Source of the DNA: Agriterribacter humi
GTDB lineage: Bacteria > Bacteroidota > Bacteroidia > Chitinophagales > Chitinophagaceae
Length of the DNA: 64,000 nucleotides
Assembly (NCBI RefSeq): GCF_009192765.1
Contig: NZ_VOHQ01000011.1
Location: forward strand, 159,444 to 223,443
Reading direction: 5' to 3'
The position numbers were made by a program, and so were the translations under genes. Shown piece after piece: positions 33,632 to 41,086 of the stretch; position 1 is the first letter of the stretch, and each line of letters starts with the position of its first letter. The notes under the pieces were generated by a model. That model saw nothing but the letters and a program-made list of their open reading frames with translations. It was not told where the DNA came from and did not search any database.

Positions 33632-34237
33632 GTGACACGACTTATTTTTCTGTATATCTTCTTAAATATTATCAACTGTTCTTTTGGGCAGTTACAAAGA
33701 ATAGAAGGATCACCAAGGCAGTTAACAAAAAAGGAAGAAAAAATAGAGGCAATAAATCACAATTGTATATATCAAAATAAATCTACTGCTAGACAAAGAC
33801 TCGAATTATTTCCGTTTAAAAAGGCCTATAAAATACAAATAGTATCATTTGACAAACCGGACTTGATTATCTCAGGAGGTGAAATTCCCATAAAAGATAA
33901 AGTCGTAGATTACTCGAAACTAAAAGAATTCAAAACATTAAGCAATACTGAAATTGACACACTTACTGACATTCTGTATAATCACGTTTATAAGGGACCT
34001 TTTTTGACATCTTTCAAAAGCAAGTGTTATAATCCCAGGAATGCAATTTTGTTTATAGACTCTTCAGGACAGGTGTTTGCTTTTATAGAACTCTGTTTTG
34101 AATGCAATGGCTTCAGGACGGACTCTGAAGACGTTCAAACTGGTGACTTTTGCGATCAAAAATACGAACTGTTAAGGAGCTTCTTTGTACGACTTGGAAT
34201 AGCTTTTGGAACTAACTATGAGTCTTATGAAAAGTAA
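33632..34237 (+). CDS. Secreted protein of unknown function (cassette 6)
   Basis: 201 residues starting with GTG at 33632; no other start exists near the N-terminus. A signal peptide is clear (LIFLYIFLNIINCSFGQ). The mature part has four or more cysteines: CIY, KCYNPRNAILFIDSSGQVFA, FIELCFECNGFRTD, GDFCDQKY. The segment NAILFIDSSGQVFAFIELCF looks like a beta hairpin core. I do not recognise the family. AT-rich and lone in its cassette, with its own attC about 5 bp after the stop codon. Confidence 0.75.
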   Translation: MTRLIFLYIFLNIINCSFGQLQRIEGSPRQLTKKEEKIEAINHNCIYQNKSTARQRLELFPFKKAYKIQIVSFDKPDLIISGGEIPIKDKVVDYSKLKEFKTLSNTEIDTLTDILYNHVYKGPFLTSFKSKCYNPRNAILFIDSSGQVFAFIELCFECNGFRTDSEDVQTGDFCDQKYELLRSFFVRLGIAFGTNYESYEK

Positions 34238-34241
34238 CAGC

Positions 34242-34437
34242 CACTAACATGCAGGTTGGCAAAAATGCTGGCAGACGGAAAACGTTCGTCAACTTTTGGA
34301 GCTTTGTTCTGCTATAGTTCCGGCGAATAACGCCGAGCACTAGAATAAACAATGAGCTTATGTATCTTTAATCAGCAGCGGCACCGGGCAGACGGAACTC
34401 AGAATTCCGCAACATCGCCAATGCTTTTACGTTGGCT
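34242..34437 (+). repeat. attC-like site 6 (196 bp)
   Basis: CACTAAC (34242-34248) to GTTGGCT (34431-34437). Inner arms GGTTGGCAAAAATGC and GCCAATGC pair only partly. Confidence 0.8.
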
Positions 34438-34486
34438 GTCATTGTAAAACGACACGCTACTAACGACAACTTTTAGACATTGAACA

Positions 34487-35314
34487 ATGCAAATGCGACT
34501 TCAAAACATTGAGCCACACCCTTTGCTTAAAAGCTACATTGATAAAATGTGGCTGTTTGAAAGCAGCGGCAAAATGCCTGTTGAAGATTTAAAGTTAGTT
34601 GTGCCTAACGGACGTTGTAAAATATCGATAGCTTTTCGAAATGGTATAGTTGCATCGGTAAACGGAAAAACATTTACATCAAAAGAAGACAATATCAGTT
34701 TGACAGGATTGGTAGATGTTCCGGTTATTTTGGATGTTGAAGATGATATTATTACAGGGACTATTGTAGTTGAATTTAATCCACGGGGTGCGTATCGCTT
34801 TTTTCAAGTTTCCCTCAATGATATTAAAAACCAAATTCATCCACTAAAAGATATTTTGGGAACTGTTTCCCAATATTTAGAAGTTCAAATTTCGAATGTT
34901 GGAACCGTTAGTGAGAAAATAGATTTGCTACAAAAGTTTTTACTGAAACAACTCATTCTGACTGCGCAGGATTTAGTTTTTGAATATTGCGTAGAAAAAA
35001 TTGTTTCATCAAAGGGAAAAGTTACTGTTAAAGAGCTGGAGAAGAAGACAGAATATTCCAGCCGATGGCTAAATAAGAAATTCGCTGTCAACTTAGGTGT
35101 CAGCCCAAAAAGTCTATCTACCATTATTCGTTTCAATCAATATTATAATGCAGTTGCGAACAACAATGAGATGGATTTTATGCAAAACGCTTTTTACGAC
35201 TACTATTACGACCAATCTCATTTTTTAAAAGAGTTTAAAAGGTTTACAGGGCTATCTCATTCGGGCTTTGAAAACACTTCAAATGATTTTGGTAAGTTGT
35301 TCTATAAAGAATAG
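34487..35314 (+). CDS. AraC-family transcriptional regulator (cassette 7, gene 1)
   Basis: 275 residues. The N-terminal half matches the DUF6597-type sensor of AraC regulators (PHPLLKSYIDKMWLFESSGK, VVPNGRCKISIAFRNG, VVEFNPRGAYRFFQV). The C-terminal half is a double helix-turn-helix: VTVKELEKKTEYSSRWLNKK, LGVSPKSLSTIIRFNQYYNA, YDYYYDQSHFLKEFKRFTGL. It shares one cassette with an SRPBCC gene and an EthD-like gene downstream (gaps 70 and 41 bp) and probably controls them. A regulator plus two targets in a single cassette is uncommon. Confidence 0.88.
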   Translation: MQMRLQNIEPHPLLKSYIDKMWLFESSGKMPVEDLKLVVPNGRCKISIAFRNGIVASVNGKTFTSKEDNISLTGLVDVPVILDVEDDIITGTIVVEFNPRGAYRFFQVSLNDIKNQIHPLKDILGTVSQYLEVQISNVGTVSEKIDLLQKFLLKQLILTAQDLVFEYCVEKIVSSKGKVTVKELEKKTEYSSRWLNKKFAVNLGVSPKSLSTIIRFNQYYNAVANNNEMDFMQNAFYDYYYDQSHFLKEFKRFTGLSHSGFENTSNDFGKLFYKE

Positions 35315-35384
35315 CACTTCCGATTTTTACAACACAAGATGAAAAGTTGTTCCGTTCTTTGCATAGTCATTAAAAAAGCAAAAA

Positions 35385-35834
35385 ATGGAAAAGAAAAATT
35401 ACCACAGAACAATTACAGTAAATGCTTCCGCTGCAGAAGCAATAAAAAAAATCGGTCAAGTAAATCATTGGTGGAAGCATGATTTTACTGGAAGTGCTGA
35501 AAAGCAGAATGACATGTTTACAGTTCCGTTTGGGGAACTGAATGGAGAGAAATCCTTTGTTGATTTTGTCGTAAGCGAAATTATCCCAAACAAAAAAGTG
35601 GTATGGAAAGTAACTAACTGTAATTTGCCTTGGTTTAAAGACAAAACCGAATGGAACAATACCGAAGTTGTTTTTGAAATCACATCTGCTAACAACAAGG
35701 TGAATATTGATTTTACTCACATCGGATTAGTTCCGGGTATTCAGTGTTACGAAGTTTGCGAAAAAGGTTGGGATGGACATGTCACAAAAAGTTTGGTAAG
35801 TTTCATGAATGATGGAAAAGGAAATCCACAGTAG
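35385..35834 (+). CDS. SRPBCC (START/AHSA1-like) domain protein (cassette 7, gene 2)
   Basis: 149 residues of the AHSA1/SRPBCC ligand-binding fold: RTITVNASAAEAIKKIGQVN, HWWKHDFTGSAEKQNDMFT, WFKDKTEWNNTEVVFEITSA, VNIDFTHIGLVPGIQCYEVC and the C-terminal helix GWDGHVTKSLVSFMNDG. Such domains bind small hydrophobic ligands. It is cytoplasmic and co-directional with the AraC-type gene. Confidence 0.85.
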   Translation: MEKKNYHRTITVNASAAEAIKKIGQVNHWWKHDFTGSAEKQNDMFTVPFGELNGEKSFVDFVVSEIIPNKKVVWKVTNCNLPWFKDKTEWNNTEVVFEITSANNKVNIDFTHIGLVPGIQCYEVCEKGWDGHVTKSLVSFMNDGKGNPQ

Positions 35835-35875
35835 TATCCAGAAGAAAAATTAAACTCAAAACAATTTTTTTAACA

Positions 35876-36211
35876 ATGGACAACAATAGCTTAAAACCGA
35901 TTTTTTGTGCAACTGTTCTTTATCCAAACAAAGAAGGTGCGACATTTGACTTTGAACTTTATGCAAATGAATTAATTCCAGAATATGTAGAAATACTTGG
36001 CGACAACGTTTTAAAATTTGAAGTACGTAAAGGTTTGACAACACCAGGACAGCCAGCACCAAACTTTATTTGCACTGCTAACATTTGGGTTTCATCAGGT
36101 GAAAAATTTGGAGCATCAATGGCTGACCCAAGAATGAAAAGTTTAATGGCAAAAATTTCTGCCTTTACAGACATTCAACCACTGCGACAGTTTGACCAAG
36201 TTATAGCTTGA
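35876..36211 (+). CDS. EthD-like dimeric alpha/beta-barrel protein (cassette 7, gene 3)
   Basis: 111 residues: IFCATVLYPNKEGATFDFEL, a middle helix region and a C-terminal ANIWVSSGEKFGASMADPRM, which is the EthD pattern (a long first strand, then a W- and F-containing second half). The family forms dimeric ferredoxin-like barrels and is often found near oxidative degradation genes. It ends only 19 bp before its attC. The role is unknown. Confidence 0.75.
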   Translation: MDNNSLKPIFCATVLYPNKEGATFDFELYANELIPEYVEILGDNVLKFEVRKGLTTPGQPAPNFICTANIWVSSGEKFGASMADPRMKSLMAKISAFTDIQPLRQFDQVIA

Positions 36212-36229
36212 GGTGGAAGAACAACGAAC

Positions 36230-36430
36230 AGCCAACAAGCGCATTGGCTATAGCTGGGTTGACGTGCATCTCATCAACTTTTTGTTCGTCATTGAGCAGT
36301 AGTCCCGGGCAGAAAATACTCTATTGAGCTACAGAATAAAAATCTCAACTTTTTGTTCGTTTACTGTACTTTTGTTCGGGCAGAAAAATCGTTGAATGCC
36401 CAGCCATCGCCAATGCTCCGGACGTTAGGC
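36230..36430 (+). repeat. attC-like site 7 (201 bp)
   Basis: AGCCAAC (36230-36236) to GTTAGGC (36424-36430). The inner arms GCATTGGC (36241-36248) and GCCAATGC (36409-36416) pair perfectly, and TAGCTGGG / CCCAGCCA continue the stem. Confidence 0.9.
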
Positions 36431-36441
36431 GCAAGTTTTTT

Positions 36442-37035
36442 ATGACACAACACGCAAGCTATATTCATCTTGTAGTTGACAAAGCTATTAACTTTTCAAA
36501 TGAGTATTTGCGAGGTTTGCAGGAGCCAATTTATCGGGCTCCAGATAACATGATTGATTATTCAAAAGTTTCACCTGGACATGAAATTGTATTTTGGAAG
36601 GCTATTTACGCGAACATTTCTGAACTGGCGTTTAAAGTATACGAGGAAAAGATAGGATATCAACTGCCCCCCACTTACAAGGACTTCCCATCATATAAAT
36701 ATTTTATTTCTCTAAATTTCGGACACGAAGTAGAATTCTTTCGACATACACAATCTTGGGCTCACGATTATTACGGAAATATTTTAAAGACCGGGGTAGA
36801 AGCAACTTTGGGAAATGGACTAATTCCGTTTGCGCAAACAAATGACCGGGTTATATTGTGCTTTGACACAAATGACTCAAATAAGGAGAATGAATATGGA
36901 ATTGTTTCTTATGTTCCTGAATTTGGTGAAAAGGAGTATCCTTCGAGACAGGGACAATATACATTCATCGACTTGATTTTCGATTGTGAAAGAAATTTAG
37001 ACAGGTGGAGGGAAATGAAGCAAACCAGCGCCTAA
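36442..37035 (+). CDS. SMI1/KNR4 (SUKH)-like protein (cassette 8)
   Basis: 197 residues. The SUKH-like features are LPPTYKDFPSYKYFISLNFG, LGNGLIPFAQTNDRVILCFD and VSYVPEFGEKEYPSRQGQYT with a final helix DLIFDCERNLDRWREMK. SUKH proteins act mainly as immunity proteins against nuclease toxins or as phage-defence partners. No toxin is in the cassette, so it could be an orphan immunity gene. The stop codon lies inside the attC core GCCTAAC. Match to the superfamily is by pattern only. Confidence 0.55.
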   Translation: MTQHASYIHLVVDKAINFSNEYLRGLQEPIYRAPDNMIDYSKVSPGHEIVFWKAIYANISELAFKVYEEKIGYQLPPTYKDFPSYKYFISLNFGHEVEFFRHTQSWAHDYYGNILKTGVEATLGNGLIPFAQTNDRVILCFDTNDSNKENEYGIVSYVPEFGEKEYPSRQGQYTFIDLIFDCERNLDRWREMKQTSA

Positions 37036-37228
37036 CATTGGTATTGCCAATAGTGGGGCTGGACATTGTAGCAATGAGCAGCGGTAATTCTGCTGTACTG
37101 CAGTTTGGAGCTTGACGAATAAAGCCCAACTTAAGTTCTTAATATTTAACTTTATCAAAAAGCTAGGCAGCAGTTCCGGGCGTACGAATATAAAATGCCA
37201 CACCATCGGCAATACCTGCCTGTTATAT
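37030..37228 (+). repeat. attC-like site 8 (199 bp)
   Basis: GCCTAAC (37030-37036) to GTTATAT (37222-37228). GGTATTGCC (37040-37048) and GGCAATACC (37208-37216) pair perfectly. Confidence 0.9.
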
Positions 37229-37545
37229 GCAACTTGTTCAGAACAGCGTCATCAACAATTCTGTTGAGCTTCGGTAAAGGGATACCTTAAAATTATTATC
37301 TAAACAGTGGCTTCAGGAACTCTATTCAGCAACTATCTTCAAAGCTGCTTTATTTTTTTAAAACATTTTTCGCTGTTGCAATTACAAACAGCAGTCTTAA
37401 TTCAATCAAGTATGCATATAACAGGCTTGGCTCAAGTGGGGCGGGACATAGTACAATCGGCTAATTGCAAATCCAGGCTTTATATATCGGCAGACGTACA
37501 AACAATAAAAATTAATTTAAATACAGTATTGTTTATTTTAAATTA
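37222..37545 (+). other. Cassette 9, truncated, related to cassette 4
   Basis: Starts like cassette 4 and has the left half of the same attC type (ATATAAC at 37416-37422). Similarity to sites 4 and 5 continues to about 37545 and then stops; the right arm is missing. The tyrosine integrase gene ends at 37538 on the other strand, so the array end overlaps its last codons by about 8 bp. Confidence 0.75.
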
Positions 37546-38887
37546 TGCAAGTTAGCTTATCAGGCTTACGTGAAACGATTTCAATATCACCTCTTTGTTG
37601 CCATAGTTCCCTGATCTTCTGACCAGCTTCTTCAGGACTAATCCGGATATATTTATAGAAATCCCTGAGACTCTTATGCCCACTAATTTTCATGATTAGT
37701 TCAGCAGGTGTACCGGCTAAAAATTCATTGGTACAGAATGAGCGGCGGCAGGTGTGGGAGGTAATCCACAAATATTTTGGCTTGATGGTAATTATATCCT
37801 TGTTCCCTTTTTTGTGTGAAAATTTGATTGGCGTGTCAAAGCCTGCTAGTTTCCCAACTTCTTTAATGTGTCTATTAAACATTCCATTGCACACGTTGGG
37901 AATATTGAAGTTTAAGCGATTTGCCAAAATATCATTAGCCTCTTTGCGCAAGGGAATGACTACCCAATGATCGGACTTGCACTGCTTCTTGTATAACATC
38001 CCTTGTCTAACATCCTCTTTTCGGATTATGGAGAAATCAGAAAAACGTAAGCCTGTTAGACAACCTAAAACAAATAAATCACGGTATTTGATCAGATGCG
38101 GATGGCCGAATAAATCTAGTTGATAAATAACACTGATTTCATTCCATGTTAAATACACTGCATCGGTTTCTTCATCAAGTATTCTAAAATCTTCCAGGTT
38201 AATCGGCGGAATAATCTTCCGGCGCATCCGATTACGCAGAAAAATGCGCAACTGCTTTATCGTCTTTCCTACTGTGCTGATTCGGAAACCTTTTATAAGT
38301 TCTTTCCTGCGGCGTTGTACATGCTCATACATCATATACTCAACAAATTCTTCGTAGAAATTGAAATCAAAAGATTCAAAAGTAACTGGCTTTTTCCGGT
38401 GCGTTTCAAATGCCTTAAGTGTATCCCTCATATTCCTGTAAACATGGAGCATTTTAGGTGTTACCTGCTTTGTCTTAGACTTTATGTATTCGTCAATCTG
38501 GAAAAATACATCGAGATTGACTTTTGGGAGTTCAGCGTCCTTGGCCTTTTCTTCCAGGCTGGAGAGGTCAAGGTCAGGTTTAAATACTTTCTTAAGAAAT
38601 GCAAGCGGATCTGAAATTTCCTTTTTAGCCGCAAAAGTGAGAATATCTTCGACAATGCGGATGGCGTTCTTTAATTGCTCATTCAAGAATTCAGCGTTGC
38701 CATAATGGGCAGGCAGGTCGGCATTTATTCTTAGCCGTTTCAGGTTCCAGTAATTGGGAGGGACCGCAATGCCAGAATTCAGCAGGGTTCTTTTTGCAAG
38801 AGAATGGCAATACTGGATAAAAATAATGCTTGTACCATCTTTGCGTAACAATGCTTTTTTGCAAACGGGTTTGACAGGTAGTGACAT
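37538..38887 (-). CDS. Tyrosine site-specific integrase of the mobile element
   Basis: 449 residues of the Bacteroidota phage-integrase type: N-terminal arm-binding domain (1-120), SAM-like core-binding domain (about 125-225) and catalytic domain with R281 (CLTGLRFSD), H378 and R381 (HTCRR), H404 (SGHKS) and nucleophile Y413 (FYKYIR). It should catalyse integration into the tRNA-Lys 3' end. It lacks the additional alpha-2 segment expected between the HxxR-containing patch region motifs of IntI as far as I can judge, and its closest pattern is the ICE integrase group, not integron integrases. Its start codon touches the right 26-bp repeat. Confidence 0.93.
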   Translation of the reverse strand: MSLPVKPVCKKALLRKDGTSIIFIQYCHSLAKRTLLNSGIAVPPNYWNLKRLRINADLPAHYGNAEFLNEQLKNAIRIVEDILTFAAKKEISDPLAFLKKVFKPDLDLSSLEEKAKDAELPKVNLDVFFQIDEYIKSKTKQVTPKMLHVYRNMRDTLKAFETHRKKPVTFESFDFNFYEEFVEYMMYEHVQRRRKELIKGFRISTVGKTIKQLRIFLRNRMRRKIIPPINLEDFRILDEETDAVYLTWNEISVIYQLDLFGHPHLIKYRDLFVLGCLTGLRFSDFSIIRKEDVRQGMLYKKQCKSDHWVVIPLRKEANDILANRLNFNIPNVCNGMFNRHIKEVGKLAGFDTPIKFSHKKGNKDIITIKPKYLWITSHTCRRSFCTNEFLAGTPAELIMKISGHKSLRDFYKYIRISPEEAGQKIRELWQQRGDIEIVSRKPDKLTCII

Positions 38888-38912
38888 TTTACTCTATAAT
38901 TTACTCTATAAA
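38887..38912 (+). repeat. 26-bp terminal direct repeat, right copy
   Basis: Identical to 23712-23737 and overlapping the first base of the integrase start codon. Integrase bound here could repress its own promoter (inference). Confidence 0.65.
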
Positions 38913-39033
38913 AATGCTGTCAGGCAGAGTAAAGGTAATTCCTGAAAAGAAGGGGAGTTGTTATAGAGTATTGAAGATCAGGCCGTTGAAATAAGGCTGA
39001 ATAATTATAGGTAAAGTTGATAAGTGTGGTTAA

Positions 39034-39050
39034 AGTCCCAGCGGGATCAC
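39034..39050 (+). repeat. Right attachment repeat (attR)
   Basis: The 17 bases are identical to 23655-23671. The sequence after it is the original tRNA downstream region, starting with a terminator. Confidence 0.9.
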
Positions 39051-39052
39051 AG

Positions 39053-39094
39053 AAAGGGAGAAAATGAAATTTTTCATTTTCTCCCTTTGTTTTT
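39053..39094 (+). terminator. Strong terminator, probably the original one of tRNA-Lys
   Basis: A perfect stem of about 17 bp between 39053-39069 and 39072-39088 (AAAGGGAGAAAATGAAA and its complement) is followed by GTTTTT. It lies 3 bp past attR, exactly where the tRNA terminator would have been before insertion. Confidence 0.85.
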
Positions 39095-39160
39095 CAGTAA
39101 ACTTCTAATCATCAGATAAGAACAAAGCATTTAGGTGTATGTATTTCATCATTTATTTAC

Positions 39161-39700
39161 TCAGCAACCGCCTTTGCGGGGGACACGTTTAAAAATTACT
39201 TTACTATCCCGTTCTGCATAGTCGCACGATACTATTGGGTATGCATACTTAGGCGCGTGCGATAGGTTACGGCTTCTTATAATTATTTTGTCGTTAACTT
39301 TCAGGCTATGCAATTGCTCAAGTTGAGACTTTTCCGGCTCAAATTTTACAATGTAATCGTCACCATTAATCCTCACCATCACTCCAAAACCTAATCTTGA
39401 GCCTGGCGGAAGAGAAAGAGAGGTTACAACTCCCTCCATATTGGTAGAATCTTTAATGTGCTTCCATATATTAGCTTCGGCGGCATGCACTTTTTTACCT
39501 TCGGGAGATGCTTCCCATTTTTTGTACTTTATACCAGCAGGGGTAGCCTCCCATCTTTTCACTTCGGCTTCCCTTTCAGCAGCAGAGAGTGGCTTTGGGG
39601 TTGGTGTTTTAGAAGTTTCATTTTTGATTTCGCGATTAGCGAATACCAGTCCGCTTACCACAACCAGCGGTAAGATCAGCGCATAAATAACTTTTTTCAT
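39161..39700 (-). CDS. Secreted protein of unknown function with C-terminal PRKGGC
   Basis: 179 residues from ATG 39700 (MKKVIYALILPLVVVSGLVFA, a signal peptide); 39724 is an alternative. A Pro/Lys-rich stretch (TSKTPTPKPLSAAEREAEVK) and two similar short motifs (WEATPAGIKYKKWEASPEGK) precede a beta-rich part (GFGVMVRINGDDYIVKFEPE, VNDKIIIRSRNLSHAPKYAY) that looks like a small barrel. It ends VPRKGGC. The upstream gene on the same strand (39911-40876) ends PRSGGC. I do not recognise the family. Confidence 0.8.
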   Translation of the reverse strand: MKKVIYALILPLVVVSGLVFANREIKNETSKTPTPKPLSAAEREAEVKRWEATPAGIKYKKWEASPEGKKVHAAEANIWKHIKDSTNMEGVVTSLSLPPGSRLGFGVMVRINGDDYIVKFEPEKSQLEQLHSLKVNDKIIIRSRNLSHAPKYAYPIVSCDYAERDSKVIFKRVPRKGGC

Positions 39701-39910
39701 ATTTTTTGTAGATTTAATTAACATAGATACATCTCCTGATAAATCAGATCCGTTTTAAGGCATTTCTTTTATTTTTCGTATCCTTTTAAAGTTGGTGCAG
39801 CATAAATACTTTGATGTTGTTCAGACGGAGGAACCGCCTGCCGAGGTGTGTGCCCCCACGCACCTCATAGTGACATGACCAGCACATCGGATGAATGTTA
39901 ACCTGATTTT

Positions 39911-40876
39911 TCAACATCCTCCACTTCTGGGAATAGCATAAATCACGTTACCTGAAACAGATAAATTGAAGACCTTACCTTCTATAGCAGGAAGTAACAG
40001 TTTCCATGTTTTTCCCTTGTCTGATGATCGGTAAATGCCTTTAGGATGACCACAAAAAAAATTTCCCCCCACCTGGATAATGGAAGCAATAGAAAGGCTT
40101 GCGGGAATACCGGCATCAATGGCCTGCCATGTTTTGCCGCCATCGTAGGATGTGCGCACTCTTCTGGTTTCCGAAGTTGTATTATAAGTAATAGCAGCAA
40201 ATCCGCCTTTGATGCTTTCTATAGCTATGCCAACACCGCCCTCACTGATCACCCGGTCCCAGTTTTCACCGCCATCGGTCGATCTTATGATTCCCCGCTG
40301 GCTGGTGGCCAGCAGCACCTCATTTGATTCCACGAATTTCATTACCCAGCCTTCGGTATAGACCTGTTTCCAGCTTTTTCCTTTATCAATGGATTTAAAC
40401 AGTCCATTGTCGCAGCCGATGAAAAGGTTGCCTCCGGCAGTTTCAAAAACGGTACGGACCCGTTCTACATGAAAATTAATATACATAGGCGACCACATAT
40501 CTGCCCCGTTCATTCTTTGTAAAAATTGGCCGCCGTAGTTATAGGCAAATATCCCATTCTTGCTTGGAGCAATATCGCTATAATCGTCAGGGAAAATCTC
40601 CTTTTCCCAGAAAGGAGCGGTAGAATTTGGTGTATGGTGAAATATTCCATTACCGGAACGGACATACACGGCGTTATCCTTTTCAACAAAACCAACAGGC
40701 TGCAAATTTTCAGGAAGCCCTTCGCTGATATCCTGCCAGGTCTGTCCGCCATCACTGGATTTTAATACGATTTTAAAGGCTCCCGATTTAGTATTGTTTA
40801 TGGTTGACTGATCCGTGATTGGAAATACTATGGGAAATTGAAAAAGAAACAACAGTGCGAGGTTATAGATTTTCAT
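39911..40876 (-). CDS. Secreted BNR-repeat (sialidase-like propeller) protein ending in PRSGGC
   Basis: 321 residues with a signal peptide (LALLFLFQFPIVFP) and at least five Asp-box repeats of the S-x-D-x-G-x-T/S/N-W type: SSDGGQTW, SIDKGKSW, STDGGENW, SYDGGKTW, SSDKGKTW, as in sialidase and YCF48-like beta-propellers. Catalytic sialidase arginines are not obvious, so it is more likely a binding or structural propeller. It ends IYAIPRSGGC, a tail nearly shared with the next gene. It is divergent from the small RDD gene at 41087. Confidence 0.85.
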   Translation of the reverse strand: MKIYNLALLFLFQFPIVFPITDQSTINNTKSGAFKIVLKSSDGGQTWQDISEGLPENLQPVGFVEKDNAVYVRSGNGIFHHTPNSTAPFWEKEIFPDDYSDIAPSKNGIFAYNYGGQFLQRMNGADMWSPMYINFHVERVRTVFETAGGNLFIGCDNGLFKSIDKGKSWKQVYTEGWVMKFVESNEVLLATSQRGIIRSTDGGENWDRVISEGGVGIAIESIKGGFAAITYNTTSETRRVRTSYDGGKTWQAIDAGIPASLSIASIIQVGGNFFCGHPKGIYRSSDKGKTWKLLLPAIEGKVFNLSVSGNVIYAIPRSGGC

Positions 40877-41086
40877 GACAGAAAATTGATTTGATGAAAT
40901 AATGAAGTAAAAATATCAGGCTTCAACCGCCCTGCAACTTTTTAATAGTAAACCTTTGTAACCGAAATGCAAAACCTTTGTAAATGGACCGAAAACACTG
41001 TCACAGTGAAGCTTCACCAAGGGTTTATGCTATATTGAATATCGATTAGATTTTATTTTTTTACTCCATACATAACACTGCATAAA

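Larger units (their letters stand above)
30363..37545 (+). mobile_element. Integron-like gene cassette array without IntI (nine units)
   Basis: Nine head-to-tail units begin at 30363, 30964, 31565, 32251, 32675, 33587, 34431, 36424 and 37222. Their first 7 bases are GTTATTG, GTTATTG, GTTGCAC, GTTATAT, GTTATGC, GTTAGTG, GTTGGCT, GTTAGGC and GTTATAT. Near its 3' end each unit carries the exact reverse complement: CAATAAC (twice), GTGCAAC, ATATAAC, GCATAAC, CACTAAC, AGCCAAC, GCCTAAC, ATATAAC. Between that 7-mer and the next unit lies an imperfect palindrome. This is the organisation of integron cassettes, whose 5' end completes their own attC. All recognised genes point the same way (+). No IntI gene is in the window; unit 9 is truncated at the tyrosine integrase gene. 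Confidence 0.9.
23655..39050. mobile_element. Integrative and mobilizable element in tRNA-Lys (15.4 kb)
   Basis: The element is bounded by a 17-bp direct repeat, one copy inside the tRNA-Lys 3' end (23655-23671) and one at 39034-39050. Next to the right end is a tyrosine integrase (37538-38887). Inside are an excisionase-like HTH gene, a primase-like gene, MobC, a relaxase and a membrane coiled-coil protein. No VirB4/TraC, TraG coupling ATPase or mating-pore gene is present, so it is mobilizable rather than self-conjugative. Cargo: an AbiE-like pair near the left end and a nine-unit cassette array (30363-37545). A 26-bp repeat copy sits near each end and may bind integrase. Confidence 0.9.

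Noticed and set aside
30363..37545. CRISPR array, MITE cluster or diversity-generating retroelement as explanations for the repeats
   Set aside because: No short regular repeats with spacers, no target-site duplications around the units and no reverse transcriptase; unit-specific 5'/3' complementarity is explained only by cassettes.
37538..38887. The tyrosine recombinase as an integron integrase (IntI)
   Set aside because: Its length (449 residues), N-terminal arm-binding domain and motif context fit element integrases, and the tRNA-located 17-bp repeat explains its function. It could still act on attC, but nothing in the sequence shows that.
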